DNA of 64,000 bases. Source: Polycyclovorans sp964425915. Its GTDB lineage: Bacteria; Pseudomonadota; Gammaproteobacteria; Nevskiales; Nevskiaceae. A model generated the notes under the pieces. It worked only from the letters and a program-made list of their open reading frames with translations. It was not told the DNA's origin and searched no databases. Location: contig CAYROO010000002.1 in NCBI GenBank assembly GCA_964425915.1, forward strand, positions 444,853-508,852, written 5' to 3'. The position numbers and the translations under genes were made by a program. This document shows, piece after piece, positions 27,418-35,450 of this stretch (its first letter is position 1; every line of letters begins with the position of its first letter).

Positions 27418-28212
27418 ATGAAACGATGGATCGTGGTGGTGATGGCCCTTCTGCCAGGGCTCGGTCATGCCGAAACCCCGTTGTCACTCGACAGTTGGCT
27501 GACCTGTGTCCAGGCCACCGTGCCGCGCGCACTGCGGGCGCAAGAGGTCGAGTTGGAGACCCGCACCGACGGTGGTGAACTGATCGAGCGACTGGTCGGC
27601 ACGCTGTATGCGCAGCGGGTTGCCACCGAAGAAGGCGATCGGGTGCGTGCCACCCTGCAGGTGCGGTCCCCCGATTACCTCGATGGCGCCGCCTACCTGC
27701 TGGTGCAGTCCAGCGACTTTTTGCAGGACGGGGTGTACGTCTATCTGCCGTCTGTCCGACGCGTGCGGCAGGTGACCGGCAGCTTTGCCGATGGCGCGCT
27801 GCTCGGCACCAGTTTCAGCTACTACGACTTCAAGCCGATGGCGGGCGCGCTGGGCGGCAGCGCGCTGGTCAGCGAAGGGACTGATGTGATCGACGAGCGT
27901 CCGGTTCGGGTGGTGTCATTTGCGCCGACCGAAGCCGATCGTACCGACTACACGCGCGTACGCGCCTGGGTGGACCAGGCCAGTTGCCTGCCGCTGCGCG
28001 TGGAGTTCTTCGAGGGCGAGCGGGTCCGCAAGCGATTGACCGCTTCGGCCAGCGCGCTGCGCCAAGTGGATGGGCAGGCCTATCTGTCGGCCGCCACCAT
28101 GGAGGACCTGCGCGACGGGCGCATCACCCACTACCGCAGTATCGACGTGCGCACCGACCTGCCCGCCAGCGCCGCCCTGTTCGACCCCAGACGGTTCTAC
28201 CGGCCGCGCTGA
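27418..28212 (+). CDS. LolA-like outer-membrane lipoprotein-sorting family protein
   Basis: Exported protein of 264 residues with a signal peptide ending near GHA (about residue 17). The mature part resembles the 'outer membrane lipoprotein-sorting protein' (LolA_like) group found with RND exporters: LVQSSDFLQDGVYVYLPSVRRVRQVTGSFADGALLGTSFSYYDF is represented at about residues 97-140, followed by DERPVRVVSF and DYTRVRAWVDQASCLPLRVEFF. These proteins bind lipids or lipoproteins in the periplasm. Strong Shine-Dalgarno GAGGAGGT; 82 bases after the HupE-type gene, so perhaps co-transcribed. Partner unknown. Confidence 0.8.
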   Translation: MKRWIVVVMALLPGLGHAETPLSLDSWLTCVQATVPRALRAQEVELETRTDGGELIERLVGTLYAQRVATEEGDRVRATLQVRSPDYLDGAAYLLVQSSDFLQDGVYVYLPSVRRVRQVTGSFADGALLGTSFSYYDFKPMAGALGGSALVSEGTDVIDERPVRVVSFAPTEADRTDYTRVRAWVDQASCLPLRVEFFEGERVRKRLTASASALRQVDGQAYLSAATMEDLRDGRITHYRSIDVRTDLPASAALFDPRRFYRPR

Positions 28213-28295
28213 CCGGCAGCCCTCGTCCGGGCGGGTGAAGCCGCGCCGAGGTGCGCGGGCAAAGATCGTCCCCACTACAACAGGGGAGGACGACG

Positions 28296-29063
28296 ATGGC
28301 GAACCCGCCATTCCCGCAGGGCGCAGTACTGGTATTCGGTGGCAGCGGTGGCATCGGCCAGGAAGTGGCGCGCAGTTTCGCGCGCGCGGGCGCCGATGTT
28401 GCCGTGGTGTACCGCCGCAAGCGCGAGGTGGCGGACCGGGTGGTGGCCGACATCCAGGCGCTGGGGCGCAAGGCCAGTGCCCATGCGGCTGATGTCCGCG
28501 AGCCGGAGGCGGTCAAGGCCGCGGTGGCCGAGGCCATCGCCGAACACGGCAGCCTGCATACCGTGGTCTGGGCGGCTGGCCCGGTGGTCGAGCAGGTCGC
28601 CATCGCTGACACCTCGGTCGACCTGTGGCGCCAGTCCATCGACATCGAGGTGCACGGCTTCTTCAATGCGGTGCAGGCGACGCTGCCGCATCTGCGTGCG
28701 CAAGGTGGTGGTTCCTACGTCCACCTGGGCTCTGCCGGCCACGTGTGGTGGCCGGCCAAGGACGGGCTGTCGGTGGCACCCAAGGCGGCCAATGAAGCGT
28801 TGATCCAGGGCATCGCCAAGGAAGAAGGGCGCCACAACATCCGCGCTAATTCCGTGCTGGTGGGCGTGATCGAGGCCGGCATGTTCCTGGAGCTGCTGAA
28901 GCGCGGCGTGTTCGACCAGAAATGGACCGACGAAACCCAGAAGCTGCTCTGCATCAAGCGCTGGGGCAAGCCCGAGGAGATCGGCAGCGCGGCGGTCTTC
29001 CTCGCCACCAACGGCTACGTCACTGGCCAGCAAATCAACGTATCCGGCGGCTTCGGCATTTGA
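28296..29063 (+). CDS. SDR-family protein lacking the catalytic tyrosine
   Basis: SDR-fold protein of 255 residues. The cofactor loop VFGGSGGIGQEV is normal, but the NNAG motif is WAAGP. The catalytic YxxxK reads SVAPK: 13 residues after the active-site Ser in HLGSAGH the Tyr position is Ser. The C-terminal GKPEEIGSAAVFLATNGYVTGQ is typical. So it may bind NAD(P) but work by an altered mechanism, or serve a non-redox role. It heads an SDR/NTF2-like/SDR/MFS operon with GGGGAGGA before the ATG. Confidence 0.85.
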   Translation: MANPPFPQGAVLVFGGSGGIGQEVARSFARAGADVAVVYRRKREVADRVVADIQALGRKASAHAADVREPEAVKAAVAEAIAEHGSLHTVVWAAGPVVEQVAIADTSVDLWRQSIDIEVHGFFNAVQATLPHLRAQGGGSYVHLGSAGHVWWPAKDGLSVAPKAANEALIQGIAKEEGRHNIRANSVLVGVIEAGMFLELLKRGVFDQKWTDETQKLLCIKRWGKPEEIGSAAVFLATNGYVTGQQINVSGGFGI

Positions 29064-29098
29064 GCCGCGCCGCCTTTCGACCAAACCACGAGAACGAC

Positions 29099-29587
29099 AT
29101 GTCACTTCCGCTTGAAGATATCGAGCTGATCCGCCAGCTCAAGTACGCCTATTGCCGCTGCATCGACACCGCCGGCTGGGACGAACTCGAAGGTCTGTTC
29201 ACCGAGGATGCCAGCGTCCGTTATGAAGGCGGCAGCTACCTATTCGAGGCGCAGGGGCGCGACAAGATCATGGAGGCCCTGCGCTATGCCTTCCACAGCG
29301 AAGCCATCGCCCTGCATCACGTCAATCATCCCGAAATCACTGTGACCTCGCCCACCGACGCGACTGGCACCTGGTATCTCAAGGACTGGTTCCTCGATCT
29401 GCGCAACAAGATCATCACCGACGGCTCCTCCCTGTATCGCGACACCTACGTCAAGCAGGACGGTCAGTGGAAGATCAAGCGGGCCACCTACAGCCGCATC
29501 TTCGAGATCGTCACGCCCGTCACTGAGACGCCCAACATCACGGCCCACCTGCTGGCCAAGACCGGCGCCAAGCTGCCACCGGCCTAG
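29099..29587 (+). CDS. nuclear transport factor 2 (SnoaL)-like protein
   Basis: Small alpha+beta cone-fold protein of 162 residues. The N-terminal IELIRQLKYAYCRCIDTAGWDELEGLFTEDA and the later HHVNHPEITVTSPTDATGTWYL are typical of the SnoaL_4 group, which includes dehydratases and isomerases acting on steroids and polyketides as well as non-enzymatic members. It lies between two SDR genes (35 and 4 bases away), consistent with a dehydration or isomerisation step in the same pathway. The specific reaction is unknown. Confidence 0.83.
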   Translation: MSLPLEDIELIRQLKYAYCRCIDTAGWDELEGLFTEDASVRYEGGSYLFEAQGRDKIMEALRYAFHSEAIALHHVNHPEITVTSPTDATGTWYLKDWFLDLRNKIITDGSSLYRDTYVKQDGQWKIKRATYSRIFEIVTPVTETPNITAHLLAKTGAKLPPA

Positions 29588-29591
29588 GCGG

Positions 29592-30443
29592 GTGCTGCCG
29601 CGTCGCTTCGACGGCCGCGTGGCCCTGGTGACCGGGGCCTCGCGCGGCATCGGGGCTGCCATCGCACGACGCCTGGCGGCTGAGGGGGCCGCGGTGGTGA
29701 TCACCGCCTCGCCGCGCTCGGCGGCGGAATTGGCGCAGCGCGCGGATCACATCCGTTCCGCCGGCGGCGCGGCGCACTCCGTGGCGGCCGACCTGCTGGA
29801 CGCCGCCGACCGCGACCGTTTGGCGGCCTGCGCGTCTGAGGCCTTTGGCGCCATCGAGATACTGGTCAACAACGCCGCCGGCATCAGCGCTTACGCAGCG
29901 CCTAGCGCCATCGATCGGGCCGCCCGGCAGCGCATGCTGGCGCTCAATCTCGATGCGCCGGTCGATCTCATCCAGCGACTGCTACCGCAGATGCGGGCGC
30001 GGCAGTGGGGTCGGATTCTCAATATCGGCAGCGAGATGGCCAGTCAGCCGCCGCCGCCGTATCCCGGGCCGGCGCGGATGACGCATGCGCTGGGTTACTA
30101 CGGTGTCAGCAAGGCGGCGCTTCGACGCTATACCGACGCGCTGGCGGCGGAGCTCCATGGCAGCGGTGTAACCGTCAATGGCCTGCAGCCGCACCGGATT
30201 GTCGCCACCGAATCGGCGGCGCCGGTGGTGGCGCAGATGCAGGCGCGGCACCCGGACTGGATCGAGCCGGTCGAGCTGATGGCAGAGGCGGCCACCTGGC
30301 TGCTCGCCAGCGGTCTCAGCGGCCAGCAGGCGATCAGCCGCCGCCTGCTTCATGATGCACAGCAGGCCGTACACAGCCTGGACGGTACGCAGGTGCTGGG
30401 CGATGCCCTGCTGCCGTTCGATTTTGCCGAGGCGCCGACATGA
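29592..30443 (+). CDS. short-chain dehydrogenase/reductase
   Basis: Classical SDR of 283 residues, GTG start 4 bases after the preceding stop. Motifs: ALVTGASRGIGAAI, LVNNAAG, Ser in LNIGSEMA, YYGVSKAA with the catalytic Tyr/Lys, and NGLQPHRI in place of the usual PG motif. The C-terminus is ~30 residues longer than usual and lacks the DGG ending. It overlaps the MFS gene by ATGA. Probably a dehydrogenase on a hydrophobic alcohol in the same operon pathway; substrate unknown. Confidence 0.88.
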   Translation: MLPRRFDGRVALVTGASRGIGAAIARRLAAEGAAVVITASPRSAAELAQRADHIRSAGGAAHSVAADLLDAADRDRLAACASEAFGAIEILVNNAAGISAYAAPSAIDRAARQRMLALNLDAPVDLIQRLLPQMRARQWGRILNIGSEMASQPPPPYPGPARMTHALGYYGVSKAALRRYTDALAAELHGSGVTVNGLQPHRIVATESAAPVVAQMQARHPDWIEPVELMAEAATWLLASGLSGQQAISRRLLHDAQQAVHSLDGTQVLGDALLPFDFAEAPT

Positions 30444-31705
30444 CCCCTTTGAAAACACCGCTCTACTTCGGTTGGTGGGTGCTTGCCGCCGTGTTCGTTG
30501 GCGAGATGTTTGCCATCGGCAGCACCTCCTATGCCTTCGGTCTGTTCGTGGTGCCGGTGTCAGAGGCCTATGGGGCTAGCCGCGGCACCCTCAACAGCGG
30601 GCTGATCCTGTTCCTCCTGGGTATGGGCCTATCGGCACCCTTCGTGGGCCGGCTGCTGGATCGCTATCCGGCGCGCTGGGTGATGGGTGGCGGGACCCTG
30701 GCGATGGGCGCCGGGTTCGTTGGGGTCGGCCTGGCCCCCAACCTGACGCTCAGTGCGGTCTGCATCCTGTTGTTGATCGGGCCCGGCGCCGCTGCCATCG
30801 GGCCGCTAGCGGCCAATACCCTGGTGACCCGCTGGTTCATCCGCCATCGCGGCAAGGCCCTGGGGCTGGCGGCCGTGGCCACGTCGCTCGGCGGTGTGGT
30901 GGTGGTGCCGCTGATGGCCTGGAACCTTGACCAGTTTGGCTGGCGGCTGGCCCTGGTGCTGCAGGGCGGCTTGATCATCGTGGTGGTGGGGGCATTGGTG
31001 CTATGGCGCATCCGCAGTCGGCCGCGAGACCTCGGGCTGACCCCGCCCAGTGACCATGCCACCGTCAGCGCGACGCAATCGCGCGCCTGGTCGGTGCGCG
31101 AACTGGTGCGAACCCGCGATTTCTGGTTCATCGCGTTTTCGGTCGGCTTGATCTTCGGGATCAACCAGTCGGTGCTGGCCTCGCTGGTGCCCTATGCCAC
31201 CGACGCCGGCATCGGGCTGGCACAGGCCACCCTGCTGGTGTCGGCCCTGTCGGTGTGCTCGATTCTGGGCAAGCTGCTGTTTGGCGCCGTGGCCGATCGC
31301 TACGACAAGCGACGCCTGTTGCTGGTGCCGGTGGCCTGCACCCTGCTGCAGCTGCTGACGCTGGTGAGCGGACCCAGCTTCCCCGTGCTGCTGGTGATCT
31401 GCGGCCTCGCCGGCTTCGCCATCGGCGGCGAGTTACCGGTTTGGGCGGCGCTGGTCGGCGAGCGCTTCGGCCAGGTGTCGTTTGGCACCGCGATGGGCCT
31501 GATGAGTCCGGTGAACACCCTGATCGGGCTGCTCGCCATCGGCTTCGTCGGCGGCGCTTTTGATCGTACCGGCAGCTACGCCATGCCGTTCTCGATCCTC
31601 GCCGGCTTCGTCGTGCTGTCCGGCCTGCTGACCCTGATGATCTCGCGCCCGCCCGGTGTCAGCGACGGCGATACCGACGCGGCATCATCGCCCGCAGCAG
31701 GCTGA
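30440..31705 (+). CDS. major facilitator superfamily transporter
   Basis: Inner-membrane MFS permease of 421 residues with 12 predicted helices in two halves. The cytoplasmic loop motif GRLLDRYPARWVMGGG after helix 2 and its second-half equivalent GAVADRYDKRRLLL are present. The sequence resembles the oxalate/formate-antiporter-like (OFA/MCT-like) group with FGLFVVPVSEAYGASRGTLN near the start. The gene overlaps the upstream SDR (ATGA) and, at its 3' end, the convergent VanZ-like gene by 47 bases. Likely carries an organic acid or a pathway intermediate; specificity unknown. Confidence 0.9.
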   Translation: MTPLKTPLYFGWWVLAAVFVGEMFAIGSTSYAFGLFVVPVSEAYGASRGTLNSGLILFLLGMGLSAPFVGRLLDRYPARWVMGGGTLAMGAGFVGVGLAPNLTLSAVCILLLIGPGAAAIGPLAANTLVTRWFIRHRGKALGLAAVATSLGGVVVVPLMAWNLDQFGWRLALVLQGGLIIVVVGALVLWRIRSRPRDLGLTPPSDHATVSATQSRAWSVRELVRTRDFWFIAFSVGLIFGINQSVLASLVPYATDAGIGLAQATLLVSALSVCSILGKLLFGAVADRYDKRRLLLVPVACTLLQLLTLVSGPSFPVLLVICGLAGFAIGGELPVWAALVGERFGQVSFGTAMGLMSPVNTLIGLLAIGFVGGAFDRTGSYAMPFSILAGFVVLSGLLTLMISRPPGVSDGDTDAASSPAAG

Positions 31706-32054
31706 GCAGGGCGCACACCAGGGCAGCACCGGCGAGATCGGCCAGCCAGTCGCGCAGATCCGCATCGCGATAGGGAATGAAGGCCTGTACGGTCTCGTCG
31801 ACCGCACCCAACAGGGCGATGACGCCAAGGATGATGGCACTGCGGCGCAGCGGCGGCAGACGCAGCCCCAGATAGAGCAGTGCCGACAGCCCGCCGTAGG
31901 CGAGCAGGTGCAGGGTCTTGTCGCTGGTGTCGGGGGCCAGGGTCTGGCCGAGGCCGCGCACGTTGCCCAGCACCAGAATCAGTCCGTAGGCCAGCAGCGC
32001 CAGCGGCACCAGCAGCGGACGCCCGCGTTCGATCAGCGACACCTTGGGCTCCAA
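31659..32054 (-). CDS. VanZ-like membrane protein
   Basis: Small membrane protein of 131 residues with about four helices and the VanZ-like signature: DTSDKTLHLLAYGGLSALLYLG after the first helices and GVIALLGAVDETVQAFIPYRDADLRDWLADLAGA containing conserved Asp/Glu residues (regions about 43-61 and 75-110). Function in non-vancomycin contexts is unknown. Its 3' end overlaps the MFS gene on the other strand by 47 bases; the start is the ATG with upstream in-frame sequence from 32054. Confidence 0.78.
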   Translation of the reverse strand: MEPKVSLIERGRPLLVPLALLAYGLILVLGNVRGLGQTLAPDTSDKTLHLLAYGGLSALLYLGLRLPPLRRSAIILGVIALLGAVDETVQAFIPYRDADLRDWLADLAGAALVCALLSLLRAMMPRRYRRR

Positions 32055-32108
32055 CGAAACCGGCCCGCAGGGTAGCGGGCCGGCCTGTGCAGCAGGTGAA
32101 CAGCGCTG

Positions 32109-33329
32109 CTAGCCGAGGCTGAGCACGCTGTTGAGCATCAACCGCACCAGCATGGTCTGACGGGTAACGCCGGTCTTGCAGAAGATGGACCGCAGATGCG
32201 TACGCGCGGTGTTGCGGCGCACGTTCATCTGCTCGGCCGCCTCGTCCAGCGTCAGGCCTTCGGCGAGCAGCATCGCCAGCTGGGCTTCCATGCGGGTGAG
32301 GCCGAACAGTCGGCGTACCAATTCCTGAGAGGGCTGTGCGGCGTTGGACTCGGGGTCGCGCAGGAACACCACCACCGCCGGCCGCTGCTTGCTCTCGGAG
32401 AACTCGCCCATGGGAATGGTGCGCACCAGGATGCCGAGCTTGGCGCGGCCGGAGGGACGGGTCACCGACATCGCCTCCACCACGCCGGGGCCGTCGCTGT
32501 GATCGCCCTCGCTGTCGATGCTTTCGGTGCCGGCCAGCGCCTGGCGAATCATGCGTTGCAGCTCACGGCTTTCCTGGCTGCTGTCGACACAGAGGGTGTC
32601 ACCGGTCAGCCAGATGCCGTCCTTCTCGCCCAGAATGCGGCGGGCCTCGTCGCTGGTTTCAAGTATCCGGCCATCCTGGGCATAGCTGACCATGCCGACC
32701 AGCATGCGGTTGACGGTGCCGGCGAACAGCTTGCGCTCGCATTCGAGGAAGTCAAAGCGGGCGTGGGTCTGGATCGAGCGCTTGAGGTGCGGTAGCAGAT
32801 AACGGCACAGCGCCTTGTCGTCTTCGGAGAAGGGCTCGGCATCGTGGCCACGGGTGACCCGCAGCCGGCATTCGATCCCTTCCCGGGTATAGATATCGGC
32901 GCCCAGCAGATGGCGCACATCGAGCGGTTTCAGGTATTCCTGATAGACCGCACTCTGCAGCCAGGCGTGGCCGATCAGTTCTTCCGCGGCCACCACGTCG
33001 CCCTCATTGAGGCGCACGAACGGGTCCATCGCGAAGAAGTGGCTTTCGTAACTTTCCACACCCTGCCGCGTAATTTCGCCGGTGTTGATCATCACGCCGG
33101 TGCTGTCGGAGGAGGGTGGGCGCAGGATCAGGGTGACGTGAGCGGCCTGCAGTTCCTTCCGCAGCAACTCCATCGCCGAGCGCCAGGGCGGAGACTCGGT
33201 GGCGCCGTCATAGATGGCGTTGAGTAACGGATCGACGCGCTCAAGCGTCAGCACCGGTTGGCGCGCAGACGCACGCATCGACTTAGCACCGCCCGCTTTG
33301 CGGGCGCTCGAAAGGGCCGTAACCGACAT
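32109..33329 (-). CDS. LuxR-type regulator, TeiR/TesR-like position
   Basis: Transcriptional regulator of 406 residues. The N-terminal ~300 residues look like a PAS/GAF-type sensory region. The C-terminus holds a LuxR HTH: FGLTRMEAQLAMLLAEG, then LDEAAEQMNVRRNTARTHLRSIF with its recognition helix. There is no receiver domain or signal peptide. It is divergent from the ketosteroid isomerase operon and close to kshA, hsaA and kstD. The LuxR-type activator TeiR/TesR controls testosterone breakdown in Comamonas, so it is the best candidate cluster regulator here (inference). Confidence 0.85.
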   Translation of the reverse strand: MSVTALSSARKAGGAKSMRASARQPVLTLERVDPLLNAIYDGATESPPWRSAMELLRKELQAAHVTLILRPPSSDSTGVMINTGEITRQGVESYESHFFAMDPFVRLNEGDVVAAEELIGHAWLQSAVYQEYLKPLDVRHLLGADIYTREGIECRLRVTRGHDAEPFSEDDKALCRYLLPHLKRSIQTHARFDFLECERKLFAGTVNRMLVGMVSYAQDGRILETSDEARRILGEKDGIWLTGDTLCVDSSQESRELQRMIRQALAGTESIDSEGDHSDGPGVVEAMSVTRPSGRAKLGILVRTIPMGEFSESKQRPAVVVFLRDPESNAAQPSQELVRRLFGLTRMEAQLAMLLAEGLTLDEAAEQMNVRRNTARTHLRSIFCKTGVTRQTMLVRLMLNSVLSLG

Positions 33330-33613
33330 GCCTACCTCTCCTCATGGTCTCGCCTTGATCTTCAGGGCGCCGGGGTCGCCCTCTGGCGGGGCGAATGTGA
33401 CCGGCTGGGCTAGCATTCGTTGCCGGTGTTCCTGGCGTCAAGGACAAATGACGTTGCTGGGTCAAAAAAACCATCACCTGGGACGATGCCGAGGTGAGTC
33501 GGGTTCACTTACAGCCTAGGCAATACGCTTGCCCCCCGGTTCATCCGGATGGATGAGTCTGCGCTGCCGTGGCTGGACCAAGATCGCGACACATTCACGC
33601 CCTCAACGAGCCC
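33330..33613. promoter_or_regulatory. divergent control region: LuxR regulator / ketosteroid isomerase
   Basis: About 284 non-coding bases between two divergent genes; both promoters must lie here. An A-run (GTCAAAAAAACC, about 33463-33474) and a perfect 10-bp palindrome CATCCGGATG (33542-33551) stand out from GC-rich surroundings. No consensus promoter can be assigned with confidence. No ORF is credible. Confidence 0.45.
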
Positions 33614-33994
33614 ATGCCCGACGAAACCACCATGAAGGCCGCCATGCAGGCCTATGTCGATCACTTCAATCGTAGCGACGCCGCCGCGCTGGCGGACCTG
33701 TACGCCGACGACGCCACCGTCGAGGATCCGGTCGGCAGTCCGCTGAAGCGCGGCAAGGCCGAGATCGCCGCGTTCTACAAGATGGCGGTGGCCACCGGCG
33801 CCCGTTTGGAGCTGGCGGCGCCGATCCGGGCCTCGCATGGCAATGCCGCCGCGATGGCGTTCAATGTGCGGCTGAACATGCCCGAGGGCAAGGCCCACAT
33901 CCAGGTGATCGATGTGATGACCTTCAATGAGGCCGGCAAGTTCGCCTCGATGCAGGCGTACTGGGGCAAGTCGGACATGGTGATGGGCGGATGA
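33614..33994 (+). CDS. ksi: delta5-3-ketosteroid isomerase
   Basis: Small enzyme of 126 residues that moves the C5-C6 double bond of a 3-ketosteroid to C4-C5. It matches the Comamonas/Pseudomonas steroid isomerases closely: catalytic Tyr14 in QAYVDHFN, general base Asp38 in ATVEDPVGS, and the oxyanion Asp100 in QVIDVMTFN, plus FYKMAVATGARLEL. The ATG at 33614 puts these at family positions, so it is preferred over a start 15 codons upstream. It is first in an operon with a SnoaL-like protein (ATGA overlap) and a metallo-hydrolase. Confidence 0.95.
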   Translation: MPDETTMKAAMQAYVDHFNRSDAAALADLYADDATVEDPVGSPLKRGKAEIAAFYKMAVATGARLELAAPIRASHGNAAAMAFNVRLNMPEGKAHIQVIDVMTFNEAGKFASMQAYWGKSDMVMGG

Positions 33995-34452
33995 GCCCGG
34001 ATCTGCAGCGGCTGGCGGACCGCATCGCGTTGCAGGATCTGGTGATTGCCTATGCCAATGCCATCGACCGGCGCGACTTTGATGCGCTCGACCGGGTGTT
34101 CACTGCCGATGCCTATATCGACTACCGCGCGATGGGGGGCATTGATGGACCCTACCCTGCGGTGAAGGCCTGGCTGCCCCAGGCGCTCGGGCACTTTCCG
34201 GGTTACATGCATCTGACCGGCAACGCCGCCTTCGAGATCGACGGTGACCACGCGCGTGGGCGGGTGGCCTGTTTCAACCCAATGGTCGTGCCGCTGCCCG
34301 ATGGGGGACGCGATACCCTGTTTCTCGGCCTCTGGTACATCGATGCCTATTGCCGCACCGAGGCGGGCTGGCGCATCTGCCGGCGCAGCGAGGAAAAGAG
34401 TTACGATTTCAATGTGCCGGCCTTCATGAAAGCCGCCGTCGGCGAGGGATGA
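33991..34452 (+). CDS. SnoaL/NTF2-like protein
   Basis: Cone-fold protein of 153 residues: RIALQDLVIAYANAIDRRDFDALDRVF near residue 10, then YMHLTGNAAFEIDGDHARGRVACFNPM. This is the SnoaL_4 type often found beside steroid genes. Some members dehydrate or isomerise polycyclic substrates and others only bind ligands. It begins inside the stop of the ketosteroid isomerase gene. Its reaction is unknown; a ring hydration/dehydration step is a context-based guess. Confidence 0.82.
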   Translation: MSPDLQRLADRIALQDLVIAYANAIDRRDFDALDRVFTADAYIDYRAMGGIDGPYPAVKAWLPQALGHFPGYMHLTGNAAFEIDGDHARGRVACFNPMVVPLPDGGRDTLFLGLWYIDAYCRTEAGWRICRRSEEKSYDFNVPAFMKAAVGEG

Positions 34453-34463
34453 GGGAACATCGA

Positions 34464-35450
34464 ATGAAGCGGATCGTGCCGGTTGTGCTGGTGGCCCTGG
34501 TCGGGCTTGGGGTCTTGCTGGCGTTCAGCTTCCGCGCGGCGCCGCTCAGATTTGCCGAAGCGGCCGAGATTCCAGCGCCATCCTACCCGTCACCGCCGGC
34601 CGTTAGCCTGTCGGTGATTCATGCCGGACGCATGGCGTCAGTGGCGGCCCTGGCGTTTCGCGGCGGCGACTTCGGCGACGAGCGCGTGTTCGGCATGGAT
34701 GCGGTGCTGGTGGAGCATCCCCGCGGCAGTCTGTTGATCGACAGCGGCTTCGGCCAGGATGTCGATACCCATTTCCTCACCAATCCCAAGCTGATGCAGA
34801 AGCTGGCGCAGTACACGCCGGAAACCCCGGTGGCCCAGCAGTTGCGTGACAGCGGGCGCGATCCATCCCAGCTGATGGGCGTGATCCTCACCCACGCGCA
34901 CTGGGATCACGTCAGCGGCCTCGCCGATTTGCCTGGCGTGCCGGTGTGGGTGCCACAGGCCGAGCTGGATTTCATCCGCAGTGGCAGCCCGATGACGGCT
35001 TTGGCACGCCTGCTGGCGCCTGCGATCACCTGGCATGTTGTCGACTTCGACGGCGGTCCCTACCTGGGGTTCGACCGCAGTCACGACGTTTTCGGTGACG
35101 GCACCGTGGTGCTGGTGCCGGCCGGCGGGCACACGCCGGGCAGTACCATCGTGTTTGTCAGCCTGCCGGACGGCCAGCGCTATGGCTTCATCGGCGACCT
35201 GGTGTGGCAGGCCGAGGGGTTGACCGAATTGGCCGAGCGGCCTTGGATCACGCGCAACATGGTGGACGTACAGCCCGCCGACGTGCGCGCTCGCATCGTT
35301 CAGCTACACCAGCTGGCCGCACAGATGCCCAACCTGCTATTGGTGCCCGCGCACGACCGTACCCGCATGAATGCCCTGCCGAAGCTGCAGGCGCTCCCGG
35401 TTGCAGCGCCTGCCGATGCGGCCGCTCAGCCCAGTGCTTCAGCGGGCTGA
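34464..35450 (+). CDS. exported metallo-beta-lactamase-fold hydrolase
   Basis: MBL-fold enzyme of 328 residues with an N-terminal hydrophobic segment (about 3-22) acting as a signal or membrane anchor. Zinc motifs are complete: LTHAHWDHVSG (HxHxDH), GGHTPGSTIVFV, IGDLVW (bridging Asp) and VPAHDRTRM (last His). Such enzymes hydrolyse lactones, thioesters or glutathione conjugates. It follows the KSI/SnoaL genes by 11 bases and overlaps convergent kshA by 25 bases. A lactone produced by Baeyer-Villiger chemistry is a possible substrate (speculative). Confidence 0.87.
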   Translation: MKRIVPVVLVALVGLGVLLAFSFRAAPLRFAEAAEIPAPSYPSPPAVSLSVIHAGRMASVAALAFRGGDFGDERVFGMDAVLVEHPRGSLLIDSGFGQDVDTHFLTNPKLMQKLAQYTPETPVAQQLRDSGRDPSQLMGVILTHAHWDHVSGLADLPGVPVWVPQAELDFIRSGSPMTALARLLAPAITWHVVDFDGGPYLGFDRSHDVFGDGTVVLVPAGGHTPGSTIVFVSLPDGQRYGFIGDLVWQAEGLTELAERPWITRNMVDVQPADVRARIVQLHQLAAQMPNLLLVPAHDRTRMNALPKLQALPVAAPADAAAQPSASAG

